DNA of 64,000 nt from Streptomyces eurocidicus (GCF_002891295.1 NZ_LGUI01000002.1:372001-436000), one strand, 5' to 3'. Positions 8,632 to 17,364 are shown, counted from the first letter of the stretch. Numbers and translations: made by a program. Notes: generated by a model not told the origin, from the sequence alone.

Positions 8632-9933
8632 GTGACCGGATCCGAGGTGCCCGCCGACATCCACCATCCCGAGACCTATGCCCACGGCGTGCCCTACGCA
8701 CGCTTCCGGGATTTACGGGAGCGCAGCCCGGTCCACTGGACGGAGGAGCCGGCCGTCGGCCCCTGGCCCGCCGGCCCGGGCTACTGGGCCGTCCTCCGGC
8801 ACGCCGACGTCAAGTACGTGCTGCGCACCCCCGAGATCTTCTCCTCGCACCTGGGCGCCACCCAGATATCCGACCCGGACACCCCCGAGGACCTTGGATT
8901 CGTCCGGTCGATGATGCTCAACCAGGACCCGCCCGCCCACGCGCGGCTGCGCCGCATCGTCGCCGCCGCCTTCACCCCGCGGGCCGTCCGGGAGCTGGAG
9001 GCCGTCATCGGGGCCCGGGCCCGCGCCCTCGTCGACGGCGTCGCCCCCCTGGGCGCAGCGGACTTCGCGGAGCTCGCCGCGGACCTGCCCGTGTGGACCC
9101 TCGCGCACGTCATGGGCGTGCCGGAGCAGGACCGGCGGCTGCTCTACGACTGGTCCAACCGCGTCATCGGCTACCAGGACCCCGACCACGCCGGGTCGGC
9201 GACCGCCGATCCCGGGACGCTCAGCCCGAGGGGCCGCGCCGCCCTCGCCCACCGGCCCGCCACGCTCGTCCGCCCCGACGGCAGCATGATCAGCCCGCGT
9301 TCGCGGGAGGCCCTCGGCGACATGTTCGCCTATGCGCACTCACTGGCCGACGAGCCCCGTCCCGGCAGCGTGATGGCGCACATGCGGGAGGCCGGCCTGA
9401 CCCGCGACGAGTTCGAGACGATGTTCTTCCTCCTCGCGGTGGCCGGCAACGAGACCCTGCGCAACGGCATCCCGGGCGGTCTGCTGACCCTCCTGGACCA
9501 CCCCGCTCAGTACGAGCTGTTCCGCACCCGCCCGGAGCTCACCGCGACGGCGGTGGAGGAGATCCTCCGCTACTGGCCGCCGGTCATGGACTTCCGGCGC
9601 ACCGCCACCCGCGACACGGAGCTCGCCGGGTCGCTGATCCGGCGCGGCGAGAAGGTCGTCGTCTTCCACGCCTCCGCCAATCGCGACGAGCGCGTCTTCC
9701 CCGACCCCGACCGCTTCGACATCACCCGCACGCCCAACGACCACGTCAGCTTCGGCTTCGGCCCGCACGTCTGCCTGGGCGCCCACCTCGCGCGGGTCCA
9801 GCTGCGGGCCGTCCTGCGGGCCGCCACGGACCGGCTGCCCGGCCTGGAGCGCGCGGGCGAGCCGGTCCGGCTGGCGTCCAACTTCCAGAACGGCCTCAAA
9901 CACCTGCCCGTCAGATGGCGAACAGGTTCGTAA
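8632..9933 (+). CDS. Cytochrome P450, TTA-containing
   Basis: 433 residues, complete. The haem loop is FGFGPHVCLGAHLAR with the thiolate cysteine, the I-helix is FLLAVAGNETLRN, and the K-helix ExxR is EEILR. The pattern LNQDPPAHARLRR and the I-helix resemble the sterol- and lipid-oxidising CYP124/125/142-like group, but the substrate cannot be assigned. Leucine 28 is encoded by TTA (8713-8715), so translation should depend on the bldA tRNA. No good ribosome site precedes the GTG; TTGACC at 8594-8599 and TACGGT at 8619-8624 could give a leaderless message. No ferredoxin gene is nearby. The last 23 bases overlap the convergent DUF4239 gene. Confidence 0.93.
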   Translation: MTGSEVPADIHHPETYAHGVPYARFRDLRERSPVHWTEEPAVGPWPAGPGYWAVLRHADVKYVLRTPEIFSSHLGATQISDPDTPEDLGFVRSMMLNQDPPAHARLRRIVAAAFTPRAVRELEAVIGARARALVDGVAPLGAADFAELAADLPVWTLAHVMGVPEQDRRLLYDWSNRVIGYQDPDHAGSATADPGTLSPRGRAALAHRPATLVRPDGSMISPRSREALGDMFAYAHSLADEPRPGSVMAHMREAGLTRDEFETMFFLLAVAGNETLRNGIPGGLLTLLDHPAQYELFRTRPELTATAVEEILRYWPPVMDFRRTATRDTELAGSLIRRGEKVVVFHASANRDERVFPDPDRFDITRTPNDHVSFGFGPHVCLGAHLARVQLRAVLRAATDRLPGLERAGEPVRLASNFQNGLKHLPVRWRTGS

Positions 9934-10666
9934 AGGCGTCGCTGGCATCGCCCACGGCATGGCCGAAGGGGGAGTTGAAGTCCCAGATGAGGAAGAGGAG
10001 GAAGGCGATCAGGGCGCTGTAGAGGCCCGCCAGGAGCAGCTCGCGCGGTGACCGCCCGATCTGCAGGGTGAAGATCAGCCCCACCGCCACCAGCGCCCCG
10101 GCGACCAGCCCGAACCACACCACGCCGGGCATGGTGGGGTCGGAGTTCTCGCCCCGGGCGGTGCGCGCGGCGTCCGCCGCGCCGACCTGGTCCAGGATCG
10201 GCTGGTACGACTGGCCCTCGTGGTCGTTGCGCGGCTCGTAGGACGTGACGTCCTCCCGGATCTTGGCCAGCAACTGCGCGCTGCGGTCGGTCAGTCCGCC
10301 GTGCTTGAGCATGACCGGCCACTCCTTGTGGACCACGTAGCTCACATAGGCGTCGATGTCCTCCCGCACCTTGTCCCGGGCGGCCGGCGCGTACACCTGT
10401 ACCCGCTCGTGGATCTCGTGCAGCGCCTGGGCTTCGGCGCGGACCTCGTCCTGGGCGCCGTTGCGCGCCTCCCAGACGCCGGCGATGGCCAGGCCGAGGA
10501 CGATGGCGTAGACCACGCCGATCATCATCGTCATGTACTCGATGACGTCGGGGGTCTCGCTCGGATCGACCTCCTCGCCGAGCCTGCGGTGCCGCAGCAG
10601 GGTGATGGTCAGGACGACCGCGCACGCGGCGGCCATCGCGAGGGCCAGGACCAGCCACTCGGACAA
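9911..10666 (-). CDS. DUF4239 membrane protein
   Basis: 251 residues with four hydrophobic segments: about 4-23, 45-64, 183-205 and 212-231. Between them is a soluble helical domain (residues 66-180) with the DUF4239 pattern VYAIVLGLAIAGVWEARNGAQDEVRAEA. The family is related in topology to bestrophin-like channels, but no function is established. The start is a TTG at 10666, chosen because GGAGG lies 7 bases upstream. It lies downstream of the frameshifted secreted-protein gene on the same strand, 47 bases apart. Confidence 0.85.
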   Translation of the reverse strand: MSEWLVLALAMAAACAVVLTITLLRHRRLGEEVDPSETPDVIEYMTMMIGVVYAIVLGLAIAGVWEARNGAQDEVRAEAQALHEIHERVQVYAPAARDKVREDIDAYVSYVVHKEWPVMLKHGGLTDRSAQLLAKIREDVTSYEPRNDHEGQSYQPILDQVGAADAARTARGENSDPTMPGVVWFGLVAGALVAVGLIFTLQIGRSPRELLLAGLYSALIAFLLFLIWDFNSPFGHAVGDASDAFTNLFAI

Positions 10667-10713
10667 GGGAAAACCTCCGGGGTGAGGAATGTCTGCGGGT
10701 ACGGGTGGGGCGG

Positions 10714-11474
10714 TCAGCCCCGGCGCCCGCCACCGCCGCCGCGCGGCCGCAGCAGAGCGGCCGAGAGCACGGCCGGAGCGGTGAGCACCAGGGTGAAGGT
10801 CACCAGCGAGACGCCGCTTTCAGGGCTCTTGGACACCGACTGGTGGTACGCGCGGGGCGCGATGTGCGACGACGGTGTGCTCGCCGGGGTGGGCGCCGGA
10901 TCCGGCGCGGGGGCCGGGGGCGTCGTCACGTCACCGCCGCGCGCGACCAGGGGCCGGGGCGGCGGGGGCGGTACGGGCGCGGGCCGCCCGGCGGTACGGG
11001 TGCGGGCGAGGGAGCGGGCGAGGGCGGGGTGGGCGGCGCGATCCGCACGGCCGGCGGGCGGGGGCGCGGCGCGGGACAGCCGCCGATGACGGCCGCGCTC
11101 CCGCCGGCCCGCGCGTCGACCGTCACACACCCCGGGTCGTCCCGGAGCACCACGGACGCGCCGTCACCCGTGGTGACGGTCACCCTGCCGAAATGCCGTT
11201 GCCCGGAGGCCCGTTCGCGGTCCGAAGGGCCCTCGATCACGATGGTGGGGGCGGAGGCGCCGGCCCGGGGCCGGGCCTGAGGACCGGCGAGGCCGGGCGG
11301 GCCGGGCCGCCCGGCGGGGAAGAACGTTCCGCCAATCCAGACGCCTCCCACGCCTGCCGTGCCCCCTGGGTCTCTCCCGTCACCGTCCGCTTGCGCCGGT
11401 GCGGCCGCGGCTGCCGCCAGCACGGCCACGAAGGCCACGATTCCCGTCCGCCCCGCGCATACCCATCCACTCAC
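10714..11474 (-). pseudogene. Proline-rich secreted/anchored protein, apparently frameshifted
   Basis: Two overlapping frames read as one protein. The first starts at a GTG (11474) with a signal peptide (TGIVAFVAVLAAAAAAPAQA), continues through a Ser/Thr/Gly-rich domain with two cysteines (DDPGCVTVD, VIGGCPAP) and enters a Pro-rich stretch before stopping at 10926. The second frame picks up the Pro-rich stretch (PAPVPPPPPRPL), then SPESGVSLVTFTLVLTAPAVLSAALL, a C-terminal membrane segment with a basic Gly/Arg tail. The switch needs one missing base, most likely in the GC run near 10978-10990. It could be a sequencing error or a real mutation. No catalytic family is recognised. Confidence 0.6.
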
Positions 11475-11584
11475 GACAGAGATCTTGGTGGTCGGCAAGG
11501 CTTCCGCTGTGCTTTCGCGCCTCAATCCCTCCGATGGGATGAAGAACTGTGTGCGTTATGTGTGGAACATCCTCGACAAGAGGG

Positions 11585-11639
11585 GTGTACCGGGATGGAA
11601 CACCGAGGTCCGGAACCTTGGCGCTCCATCCCGGCACAC
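11585..11639. terminator. Long-arm inverted repeat after the crotonase gene
   Basis: Arms of 15 bases (GTGTACCGGGATGGA and TCCATCCCGGCACAC, one mismatch) enclose 25 bases that themselves contain a small AGGT/ACCT dyad. It begins 12 bases past the stop of the gene ending at 11651, so transcription termination is the likely role. Confidence 0.55.
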
Positions 11640-11650
11640 CTCACAAACCG

Positions 11651-12436
11651 TCATATTCGGGCGTCCTGCGGCCCGGAGAAGTCGCCGTGCCGTCCCGCTC
11701 CCGCCGCGAAGCGCGCCACTCCCTCACCCGCCGCCTTCAACGACGCCGTTCCGTAACCGAGTTCGACCGCCATCGCGTCCGTCTCCGGCAGGCCCTCCTG
11801 GTCCAGCAGGGCGGCCCGGTCGCCGCGCAGGCAGTCCTGCGGGAACCGGGCGATCTCCGCGGCCAGTTCCTCCGCCGCCCGGCGCGACTCCCCGGGCGGG
11901 ACCAGGCGGTCGACGAGACCGATGGCGTGGGCCTCCCGCGCCGGCACCGGGCGCCCGGTGAGGATCAGGTCCATGGCCCGGCCCGCCCCGATCAGCCGGG
12001 GCAGCCGGACCGTACCGCCGTCGATCAGCGGCACGCCCCAGCGGCGGCAGAAGACGCCGAACACCGCGTCCTCCTCGGCCACGCGCAGATCGCACCACAG
12101 CGCCAGCTCCAGCCCGCCCGCCACCGCGTGGCCGCTCACCGCCGCGACGACCGGCTTCGACAGGCGGAGCCGGGTCGGGCCCATCGGCCCGTCGCCGCCG
12201 GGCGCGACCCGGTTGGCGCGGTCGGTGCCGAACGCCTTGAGGTCGGCGCCCGCGCAGAAGGTCCCGCCCTCGCCCCACAGCACCGCCACCCGGGCGCCGT
12301 CGTCGGCCTCGAACTCCCGGAAGGCGTCGGCGAGCGCGGCCGCCGCCGGGCCGTCGACGGCGTTGCGGACCTCGGGCCGGGCGAGGATCACCGTGGTGAC
12401 CGGCCCGGCCCCGGCCACCCGGACGCCGGCGGTCAC
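11651..12436 (-). CDS. Enoyl-CoA hydratase/isomerase (crotonase) family protein
   Basis: 261 residues. The oxyanion-hole segments are visible (TFCAGADLKAFG and SGHAVAGGLELALWCDL). The first crotonase glutamate position is kept (GGLELAL), but the position of the second (normally FGLPE...) reads FGVFCRRWG, so classical hydratase chemistry is doubtful; isomerase or another crotonase reaction is possible. The GTG overlaps the stop of the AidB-like gene (GTGA). The two are probably one operon opposed to, and perhaps controlled by, the PaaX-type gene. Confidence 0.85.
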   Translation of the reverse strand: MTAGVRVAGAGPVTTVILARPEVRNAVDGPAAAALADAFREFEADDGARVAVLWGEGGTFCAGADLKAFGTDRANRVAPGGDGPMGPTRLRLSKPVVAAVSGHAVAGGLELALWCDLRVAEEDAVFGVFCRRWGVPLIDGGTVRLPRLIGAGRAMDLILTGRPVPAREAHAIGLVDRLVPPGESRRAAEELAAEIARFPQDCLRGDRAALLDQEGLPETDAMAVELGYGTASLKAAGEGVARFAAGAGRHGDFSGPQDARI

Positions 12437-14079
12437 CGCGCGTCCTTGGCCCGCGCGCGCTCCAGGATCGCGCCGAGGTCCGCGCCGGGCGGCAGGGTGC
12501 CGAAGGCGTTGCCCCAGTCCGCGTCCAGCCGGGAGGCGCAGAACGCGTCCGCGACGGCCGGGGTGCCGTGGCGGACGAGCAGGCTGCCCTGGAGGACGAG
12601 CGTGAGCTGCTCGGCGACGCGGCGGGCGAGGAGCTGCGCGCGGCCGGGGTCGGCGAGCTCGCCGAGGAGCCGGCGCAGGCGCGCGACCGCGGCGTCGAGC
12701 CGGGCGTCCGCGCCGGCGGCCGCCTCGACCTCGGCGAAGTAGGCCGCGAGGGCGGCGGGTTCCCGGCCGAGCGCCCGCAGCACGTCCAGCGCGGCGACGT
12801 TGCCCGAGCCCTCCCAGATCGACAGCAGCGGAGCCTCGCGGTACAGCCGGGGCATGCCCGACTCCTCGACGTAGCCGTTGCCGCCCAGGCATTCGAGGGC
12901 CTCCGCGGCGTGCGCGCTGCCGCGCTTGCACACCCAGTACTTCCCGGCGGCGAGCGCGAGCCGGCGCAGCGCGGCCTCCCCGGCGTCGCCCGCCTCGGAC
13001 CGGTCGAGCGCCGCCGCCAGCCGCATCGCCAGCACCGTCGCCGCCTCGGACTCGACGGCGAGGTCCGCCAGGACGTTGCGCATCAGCGGCTGGTCGATCA
13101 GCTCGGCGCCGAACGCCCGCCGGTGCGCGGTGTGGTGCAGCGCCTGCCGCAGCCCCGCCCGCATCCCGGCCGCCGAACCGATCACACAGTCGAGGCGGGT
13201 CATGTTGACCATCTCGACGATCGTCCGCACCCCGCGCCCCGGCTCGCCCACCCGCCAGGCCACGGCCCCCTCGTACTCGACCTCGGCCGAGGCGTTGGAG
13301 CGGTTGCCGAGCTTGTCCTTCAGGCGCTGGATCCGCAGGGCGTTGCGTGTGCCGTCGGGCAGCACCCGGGGCATCAGGAAGCAGGTCAGGCCCTCCGGGG
13401 CCTGTGCCAGCACCAGGAAGACGTCGCTCATCGGCGCCGACGTGAACCACTTGTGACCGGTGATCACATACGAGCCGTCGGCGGACGGGACGGCCGTCGT
13501 GGTGTTGGCCCGGACGTCCGAGCCGCCCTGCTTCTCCGTCATCGACATGCCGGCGATCAGCCCCCGCTTGCCCAGCGGCGGCCGCAGCCCGAAGTCGTAC
13601 GAGCGGGCGGCCAGCAGCGGTTCGTAGACCGCGGCCAGCGCGGGCTCGGCGCGCAGCGCGGGCACGGCGGCGTAGGTCATGGAGACGGGACAGCCGTGGC
13701 CGGGCTCGGCCTGCGCCCAGACGTAGAACTTCGCCGCGCGCGCCAGGTGCGCGCCGGGGCCGCCCTCCGCCCAGGGGGCGGCGTGCTGGCCGCTCTCCAC
13801 GGCGACGGTCATCAGCTGGTGCCAGGAGGGGTGGAACTCCACCTCGTCGACGCGGTGGCCGTAGCGGTCGTGGGTGTGCGCCACCGGCGGGTGGGCCTCG
13901 GCCGTCCGGGCCCACTCCTGCACCTCGGCCGACCCCGCCCGCGCGCCCAGCTCGCGCACCTCGGCCTCGGCCCCTGCGGCGCCGTCGCGCCGCAGGGCTT
14001 CCAGCAGGGCGGGGTCGTCGGCCGTGGTGAAGCCGGTCAGGGGCGGGGCCTGGTTGAGGACTTCGTGCGTGGCGCTCAT
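12433..14079 (-). CDS. AidB-like acyl-CoA dehydrogenase family protein
   Basis: 548 residues, the length of the AidB subfamily rather than of ordinary acyl-CoA dehydrogenases (about 380). The AidB-type N-terminus (LNQAPPLTGFTTADDPALLEAL) and the core GMSMTEKQGGSDVRANTT, HKWFTSAPMSDVFLVLA and LECLGGNGYVEESG are present. AidB binds FAD and DNA and is linked to alkylation damage in E. coli; many actinobacterial relatives simply neighbour fatty-acid genes. Its partner crotonase and the PaaX regulator suggest catabolism of an aromatic or branched acyl-CoA, but this is inference. Confidence 0.88.
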   Translation of the reverse strand: MSATHEVLNQAPPLTGFTTADDPALLEALRRDGAAGAEAEVRELGARAGSAEVQEWARTAEAHPPVAHTHDRYGHRVDEVEFHPSWHQLMTVAVESGQHAAPWAEGGPGAHLARAAKFYVWAQAEPGHGCPVSMTYAAVPALRAEPALAAVYEPLLAARSYDFGLRPPLGKRGLIAGMSMTEKQGGSDVRANTTTAVPSADGSYVITGHKWFTSAPMSDVFLVLAQAPEGLTCFLMPRVLPDGTRNALRIQRLKDKLGNRSNASAEVEYEGAVAWRVGEPGRGVRTIVEMVNMTRLDCVIGSAAGMRAGLRQALHHTAHRRAFGAELIDQPLMRNVLADLAVESEAATVLAMRLAAALDRSEAGDAGEAALRRLALAAGKYWVCKRGSAHAAEALECLGGNGYVEESGMPRLYREAPLLSIWEGSGNVAALDVLRALGREPAALAAYFAEVEAAAGADARLDAAVARLRRLLGELADPGRAQLLARRVAEQLTLVLQGSLLVRHGTPAVADAFCASRLDADWGNAFGTLPPGADLGAILERARAKDAR

Positions 14080-14145
14080 GGGACGGCCTCCGGGCGTTTC
14101 GGAAGGGCGGTGACGGGCGGTGACGGACGGCGGGCACGAGAGGTA

Positions 14146-14179
14146 TTACAGTTTTATGATGCGTGATCGGAGGCTGTAA
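14146..14179. promoter_or_regulatory. TTACAG...CTGTAA dyad, candidate PaaX-type operator
   Basis: Perfect inverted repeat TTACAG (14146-14151) and CTGTAA (14174-14179) separated by 22 bases, in an unusually AT-rich patch. The right arm runs into the ATG of the PaaX-type gene and overlaps its leader next to the ribosome site CGGAGG. The position suits autoregulation and control of the divergent AidB-like/crotonase operon. Confidence 0.5.
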
Positions 14180-14979
14180 TGAACAGTGTCTCGCCGGATC
14201 CGGGCGACGACGGCGGGGCGCCCGCGGGAGACGACGGGGGAGCACCCCTGGCCCTGCGGCCGCTGACCGCGCGCTCGGTCGTGCTCTCCACCCTGCTCGG
14301 CCACCACCCGCCCGCGCTCCCGGCCCGCGCCCTCGTCCGCGTCGGCGAGCTCTTCGGCACCGGCGAAGGGGCGGTCCGCACGGCACTGACCCGGATGGTC
14401 GCCGCCGGTGACCTGGAACAGCGCGACGGCGCGTACCGCCTCACCGAGCGGCTCCTGGCCCGCCAGGCCCGGCAGGACGACAGCCGCGCCCCCCGCACCC
14501 GCCCCTGGGACGGCGGCTGGGAGATCGCCGTCGTCACCACCGACCGCCGCCCCGCCGCCGAGCGGGCCGCCCTCCGCCAGGCGATGGCGGCCCTCCGCCT
14601 CGCCGAGCTCCGCGAGGGCTGCTGGCTGCGCCCGGCCAATCTCGTCCGCGACCGGCCCGCCGTCGTCACCGAGCAGTGCGCGCTGCTCACCGGCGCCGCG
14701 CCGGAGGGGGGCCCGGCGGGGCTCGCCGCCACGCTGTGGGACCTGGACGCCTGGGCGCTACGGGCCCGCGCGCTGGAGTCGGCGCTGCGCCGGGAGCGCG
14801 GCGAGGGCCTGGCCCGGCGGTTCACCGTCTCGGCGGCCGTCCTGCGCCATCTGCTGGCGGACCCGGTGCTGCCGGCCGCGCTGCTCCCGGCGGACTGGCC
14901 GGGGGACCGGCTGCGGCGGCACTACGAGGACTTCGACCGGGAGTTCCGGGAACTCCTGCTGCGGCACATCGGCGGATAG
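14179..14979 (+). CDS. PaaX family transcriptional regulator
   Basis: 266 residues. Near the N-terminus is a winged helix (RSVVLSTLLGHHPPALPARALVRVGELFGTGEGAVRTALTRMV) in the PaaX arrangement. The middle region follows PaaX (WDGGWEIAVVTTDRRPAAERAALRQAM) and the C-terminal domain is present. PaaX of E. coli represses phenylacetate genes and is released by phenylacetyl-CoA; here the likely targets are the divergent AidB-like and crotonase genes, since no paa genes are visible. CGGAGG 5 bases before the ATG supports the start. Confidence 0.88.
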   Translation: MNSVSPDPGDDGGAPAGDDGGAPLALRPLTARSVVLSTLLGHHPPALPARALVRVGELFGTGEGAVRTALTRMVAAGDLEQRDGAYRLTERLLARQARQDDSRAPRTRPWDGGWEIAVVTTDRRPAAERAALRQAMAALRLAELREGCWLRPANLVRDRPAVVTEQCALLTGAAPEGGPAGLAATLWDLDAWALRARALESALRRERGEGLARRFTVSAAVLRHLLADPVLPAALLPADWPGDRLRRHYEDFDREFRELLLRHIGG

Positions 14980-14989
14980 CCCGCGCGGG

Positions 14990-15601
14990 TCACCGGCGCG
15001 CCGCGCCGCCCGGCTCGTCCAGGTGCGGGGCCGACAGGTGCAGCACCTCGTAGCGCTCGGTCGCGTCCTCGGCACCCTCGTCCTGTGGCACGGCCCGCTC
15101 CCACAGGATCAGCCGCATCAGCTGCCAGTGGCGTGGATCGACGGCCAGCGCGGCCGTGTGCACGCCGTCCCGCGCGGCGAGTTCGCGCAGCAGCCGGGTC
15201 TCCTCCGCGACCAGCGCGGCCAGGTCGTCCGGCTCCGCGCCGGCCGGGACCGGGGTCAGCCGCCGGGAGGCGGCGGCGGGCGTCCGGCCGCGGGCCGGTC
15301 CCGCCTCCGTCGCCACGCCCGTCCAGTGGTGCACGGCGGGCCGGCCGAAGTCGCCGATGATCCCCTGGAAGCCGCCACCGCCGACGAGGAAGCGGCTCAT
15401 CGCGTCCGTGTCCCGCCACAGGTAGACGGGCGCGTACTGGTTGACGGGGGAGCCGCCGACGCCGCGCTCCCGGATCACATACGCCTTCAGGCCCAGTCCG
15501 GGGAGGTCGTCGAGGAGGTGGCCGCGGGTGGCGACACGGGTGCGGATGATCCCCATGTCGTAGTCGGCGGGGAGGGTGATCTCGTACTGCATGGCGTACA
15601 T
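14990..15601 (-). CDS. DUF4865 family protein
   Basis: 203 residues following the DUF4865 pattern: MQYEITLPADYDMGIIRTRVATRGHLLDD at the start, then GLGLKAYVIRERGVGGSPVNQYAPVYLWRDTDAMSRFL. The fold is probably a dimeric alpha/beta barrel like that of small monooxygenases. Function is not known. It lies 58 bases beyond the cupin gene on the same strand, and the two may be cotranscribed. It is convergent with the PaaX-type gene with only 10 bases between stops. Confidence 0.85.
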   Translation of the reverse strand: MYAMQYEITLPADYDMGIIRTRVATRGHLLDDLPGLGLKAYVIRERGVGGSPVNQYAPVYLWRDTDAMSRFLVGGGGFQGIIGDFGRPAVHHWTGVATEAGPARGRTPAAASRRLTPVPAGAEPDDLAALVAEETRLLRELAARDGVHTAALAVDPRHWQLMRLILWERAVPQDEGAEDATERYEVLHLSAPHLDEPGGAARR

Positions 15602-15659
15602 GGCGCGGAGGTCCTTGCGGGTCGGGGCTGCGGGAGCTTTTCGGGCCGGGCGGCGTTCT

Positions 15660-16067
15660 TCAGGAGGTGTGCGCGGCGGCGTACTCGGCGTCGGTGACGG
15701 CGTCGCGGATGTCGGCCTCGGTGCCGTCCTCGTCCGCCTCCTGGACGACGAGGTGGGTCATGGGCGTCGTGGCGGTGCCCCCGTGCCAGTGCCACTCCCC
15801 GGGCTCGATCCGGACGGTGTCGCCCGCGCGGACCGGCTCCGCCGCGCCCCCGCGCCGCTGCACCAGCCCCGTGCCCTCGGTGATGTGCAGGACCTGACCG
15901 AGCGGGTGGCGGTGCCAGTGCGTACGGGCGCCGGGAGCGAAGCTCACGCTGCTGAACCGGAAGCGGGACGGGGGGACGGGGGCGGCCAGTTCGTCGATCC
16001 GGACGGCCCCGGTGACCAGCTCGGACGGTGCGGCGACGGCGCCCGGACGACTGCGGATGATCTTCAT
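15660..16067 (-). CDS. Small cupin domain protein
   Basis: 135 residues forming one cupin barrel. Metal-binding motif 1 is visible as THWHRHPLGQVLHITEG and motif 2 as GEWHWHGG. The composition resembles the small (R)-mandelonitrile lyase/carboxymuconolactone-type cupins found beside DUF4865 and oxidoreductase genes. The substrate is unknown. The ATG at 16067 is preceded after 8 bases by a 20-bp dyad (16076-16095) that could be a repressor site. Confidence 0.85.
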   Translation of the reverse strand: MKIIRSRPGAVAAPSELVTGAVRIDELAAPVPPSRFRFSSVSFAPGARTHWHRHPLGQVLHITEGTGLVQRRGGAAEPVRAGDTVRIEPGEWHWHGGTATTPMTHLVVQEADEDGTEADIRDAVTDAEYAAAHTS

Positions 16068-16075
16068 GCCCGCAC

Positions 16076-16095
16076 TGTACATACCAGTAGGTACA
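16076..16095. promoter_or_regulatory. TACNNACNNGTNNGTA-type dyad upstream of the cupin gene
   Basis: A 20-base imperfect palindrome, TGTACATACC AGTAGGTACA, with 8 of 10 pairs matching. The core TACnnACnnGTnnGTA is the layout of many TetR- and MarR-like operators. It lies in the divergent gap between the cupin and GH18 genes, 8 bases before the cupin start. Confidence 0.5.
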
Positions 16096-16181
16096 AAATC
16101 CAGCGGCGGCAGCCGCCGGGGCAGCCGCCCGCCCGGCGCACCCCGCTCGCGCCACCGACCGCCCCGTACGAGGCTGGGCGC

Positions 16182-17300
16182 ATGATCAGCGGACGAGCCG
16201 TCCCCGCAGCGACGGCCGCGCTGGCGGCGGTGCTCACCTGCCTGACCCCGCCCGCCCTCGCGGTCCCCCGCCCCGCGGCCCCACCCCGTACCGCCTCCGC
16301 CTGGCTGCCCTACTGGGAGCCCGGCGCCTACCGCGACGCGCTCGCCCACGCCGACCGGCTGCACACCGTCAGCCCCTTCTGGTACGAGGCCACCGCCGCC
16401 GACCGGCTCACCGCGCACCCCGGCGCCGCCGACCGCACCGTCGTCGACGGGCTGCGCGCGGCCGGGATCAAGGTCGTGCCCACCGTCACCGAAAGCCTCG
16501 ACGCCGAGGCCATGGCCCGTCTGATGGGCGACCCGGAGACCCGCGCCGCCCACGTCGACACCCTGGTGCGGCTCACCACCGACCACGCCTACGACGGCCT
16601 CGACCTCGACTACGAGCGGATGAACGAGGGCGCCCGCACCCCGGGCCTCGTGGAGCGCGTCCGCACCGGCTTCAACTCCCTGGTCACGGAGGTGTGCGCC
16701 CGGCTGCACGCCCTGCGGAAGGAGTGCGTGGCCGCCGTCTTCCCCCGCACCGCCGCCGCGGCGCGCGACGAGGGCCCGGTCTTCGACTACGCCCACCTCG
16801 GCCGCACCCTCGACCACCTGCGGATCATGGGCTACAACCTGCACAACGCCCTCGGCGAGCCCGGCCCGCTCTCCAGCCCCGCCTGGTACGACGAGATCCT
16901 CGGCTACGCCACCGCGCGGGTGCCCGCCCGCCGGATCGAGATGGGCATCCCCGCCTACGGCTGGGACCACCGCGTCGGCGACCCTGCCCGCGCCACCCAC
17001 CGCACCACCCGCGAGGCCGAGGCCCTGCGCCGCCGCGTCGGCGCGCCCTACGCCCTGGACCCCGTCTCCCGGACCCCGCACTTCACCTACGCCGAGGACG
17101 GCCGGCAGCGCGAGGTCTGGTACCAGGACGCCCGGGGCGTCGCCGCCCACCTGCCCGTCCTGCGGAAGTACGGGGTGACGGGGACCGCGCTGTGGGCCCT
17201 GGACTTCGAGGACCCCGGGCTGTGGCCGGTCCTCGCCGGCGAAGGCTCCGAGCGCGGCCCCTCCGCCCGGCCGCGACCGGCGAATATGAGCGGTCGGTGA
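16182..17300 (+). CDS. Secreted glycoside hydrolase family 18 protein
   Basis: 372 residues. A signal peptide (PAATAALAAVLTCLTPPALA) precedes a GH18 barrel. The catalytic motif DGLDLDYE is complete, with the proton-donor Glu at residue 145. Other family segments are SAWLPYWEPGAYRDAL, LRIMGYNLHNALGEPGP and IPAYGWDH. It resembles the YaaH/spore-cortex-lytic type of GH18 more than large chitinases, and no chitin-binding domain is seen. The substrate may be chitin-like or peptidoglycan sugar. A long palindrome follows the stop codon. Confidence 0.88.
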   Translation: MISGRAVPAATAALAAVLTCLTPPALAVPRPAAPPRTASAWLPYWEPGAYRDALAHADRLHTVSPFWYEATAADRLTAHPGAADRTVVDGLRAAGIKVVPTVTESLDAEAMARLMGDPETRAAHVDTLVRLTTDHAYDGLDLDYERMNEGARTPGLVERVRTGFNSLVTEVCARLHALRKECVAAVFPRTAAAARDEGPVFDYAHLGRTLDHLRIMGYNLHNALGEPGPLSSPAWYDEILGYATARVPARRIEMGIPAYGWDHRVGDPARATHRTTREAEALRRRVGAPYALDPVSRTPHFTYAEDGRQREVWYQDARGVAAHLPVLRKYGVTGTALWALDFEDPGLWPVLAGEGSERGPSARPRPANMSGR

Positions 17301-17320
17301 CAGTTCGGGTGTCCGGAGGC

Positions 17321-17348
17321 CCCCTCGGCGCACGCGTGTGCCGAGGGG
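17321..17348. terminator. 28-base near-perfect palindrome between GH18 and response-regulator genes
   Basis: Arms CCCCTCGGC and GCCGAGGGG flank a central CACGCGTG palindrome, with a single G/T mismatch. It starts 20 bases after the GH18 stop and ends 16 bases before the response-regulator ATG. A terminator is the simple reading, but it could also be an operator or a leader hairpin of the two-component operon. Confidence 0.5.
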
Positions 17349-17364
17349 AACGATACTTGTCCGC

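Noticed and set aside
11380..11637. An 85-codon minus-strand frame between the secreted-protein and crotonase genes
   Set aside because: It spans a large inverted repeat that looks like a terminator, has no ribosome site and no similarity I recognise.
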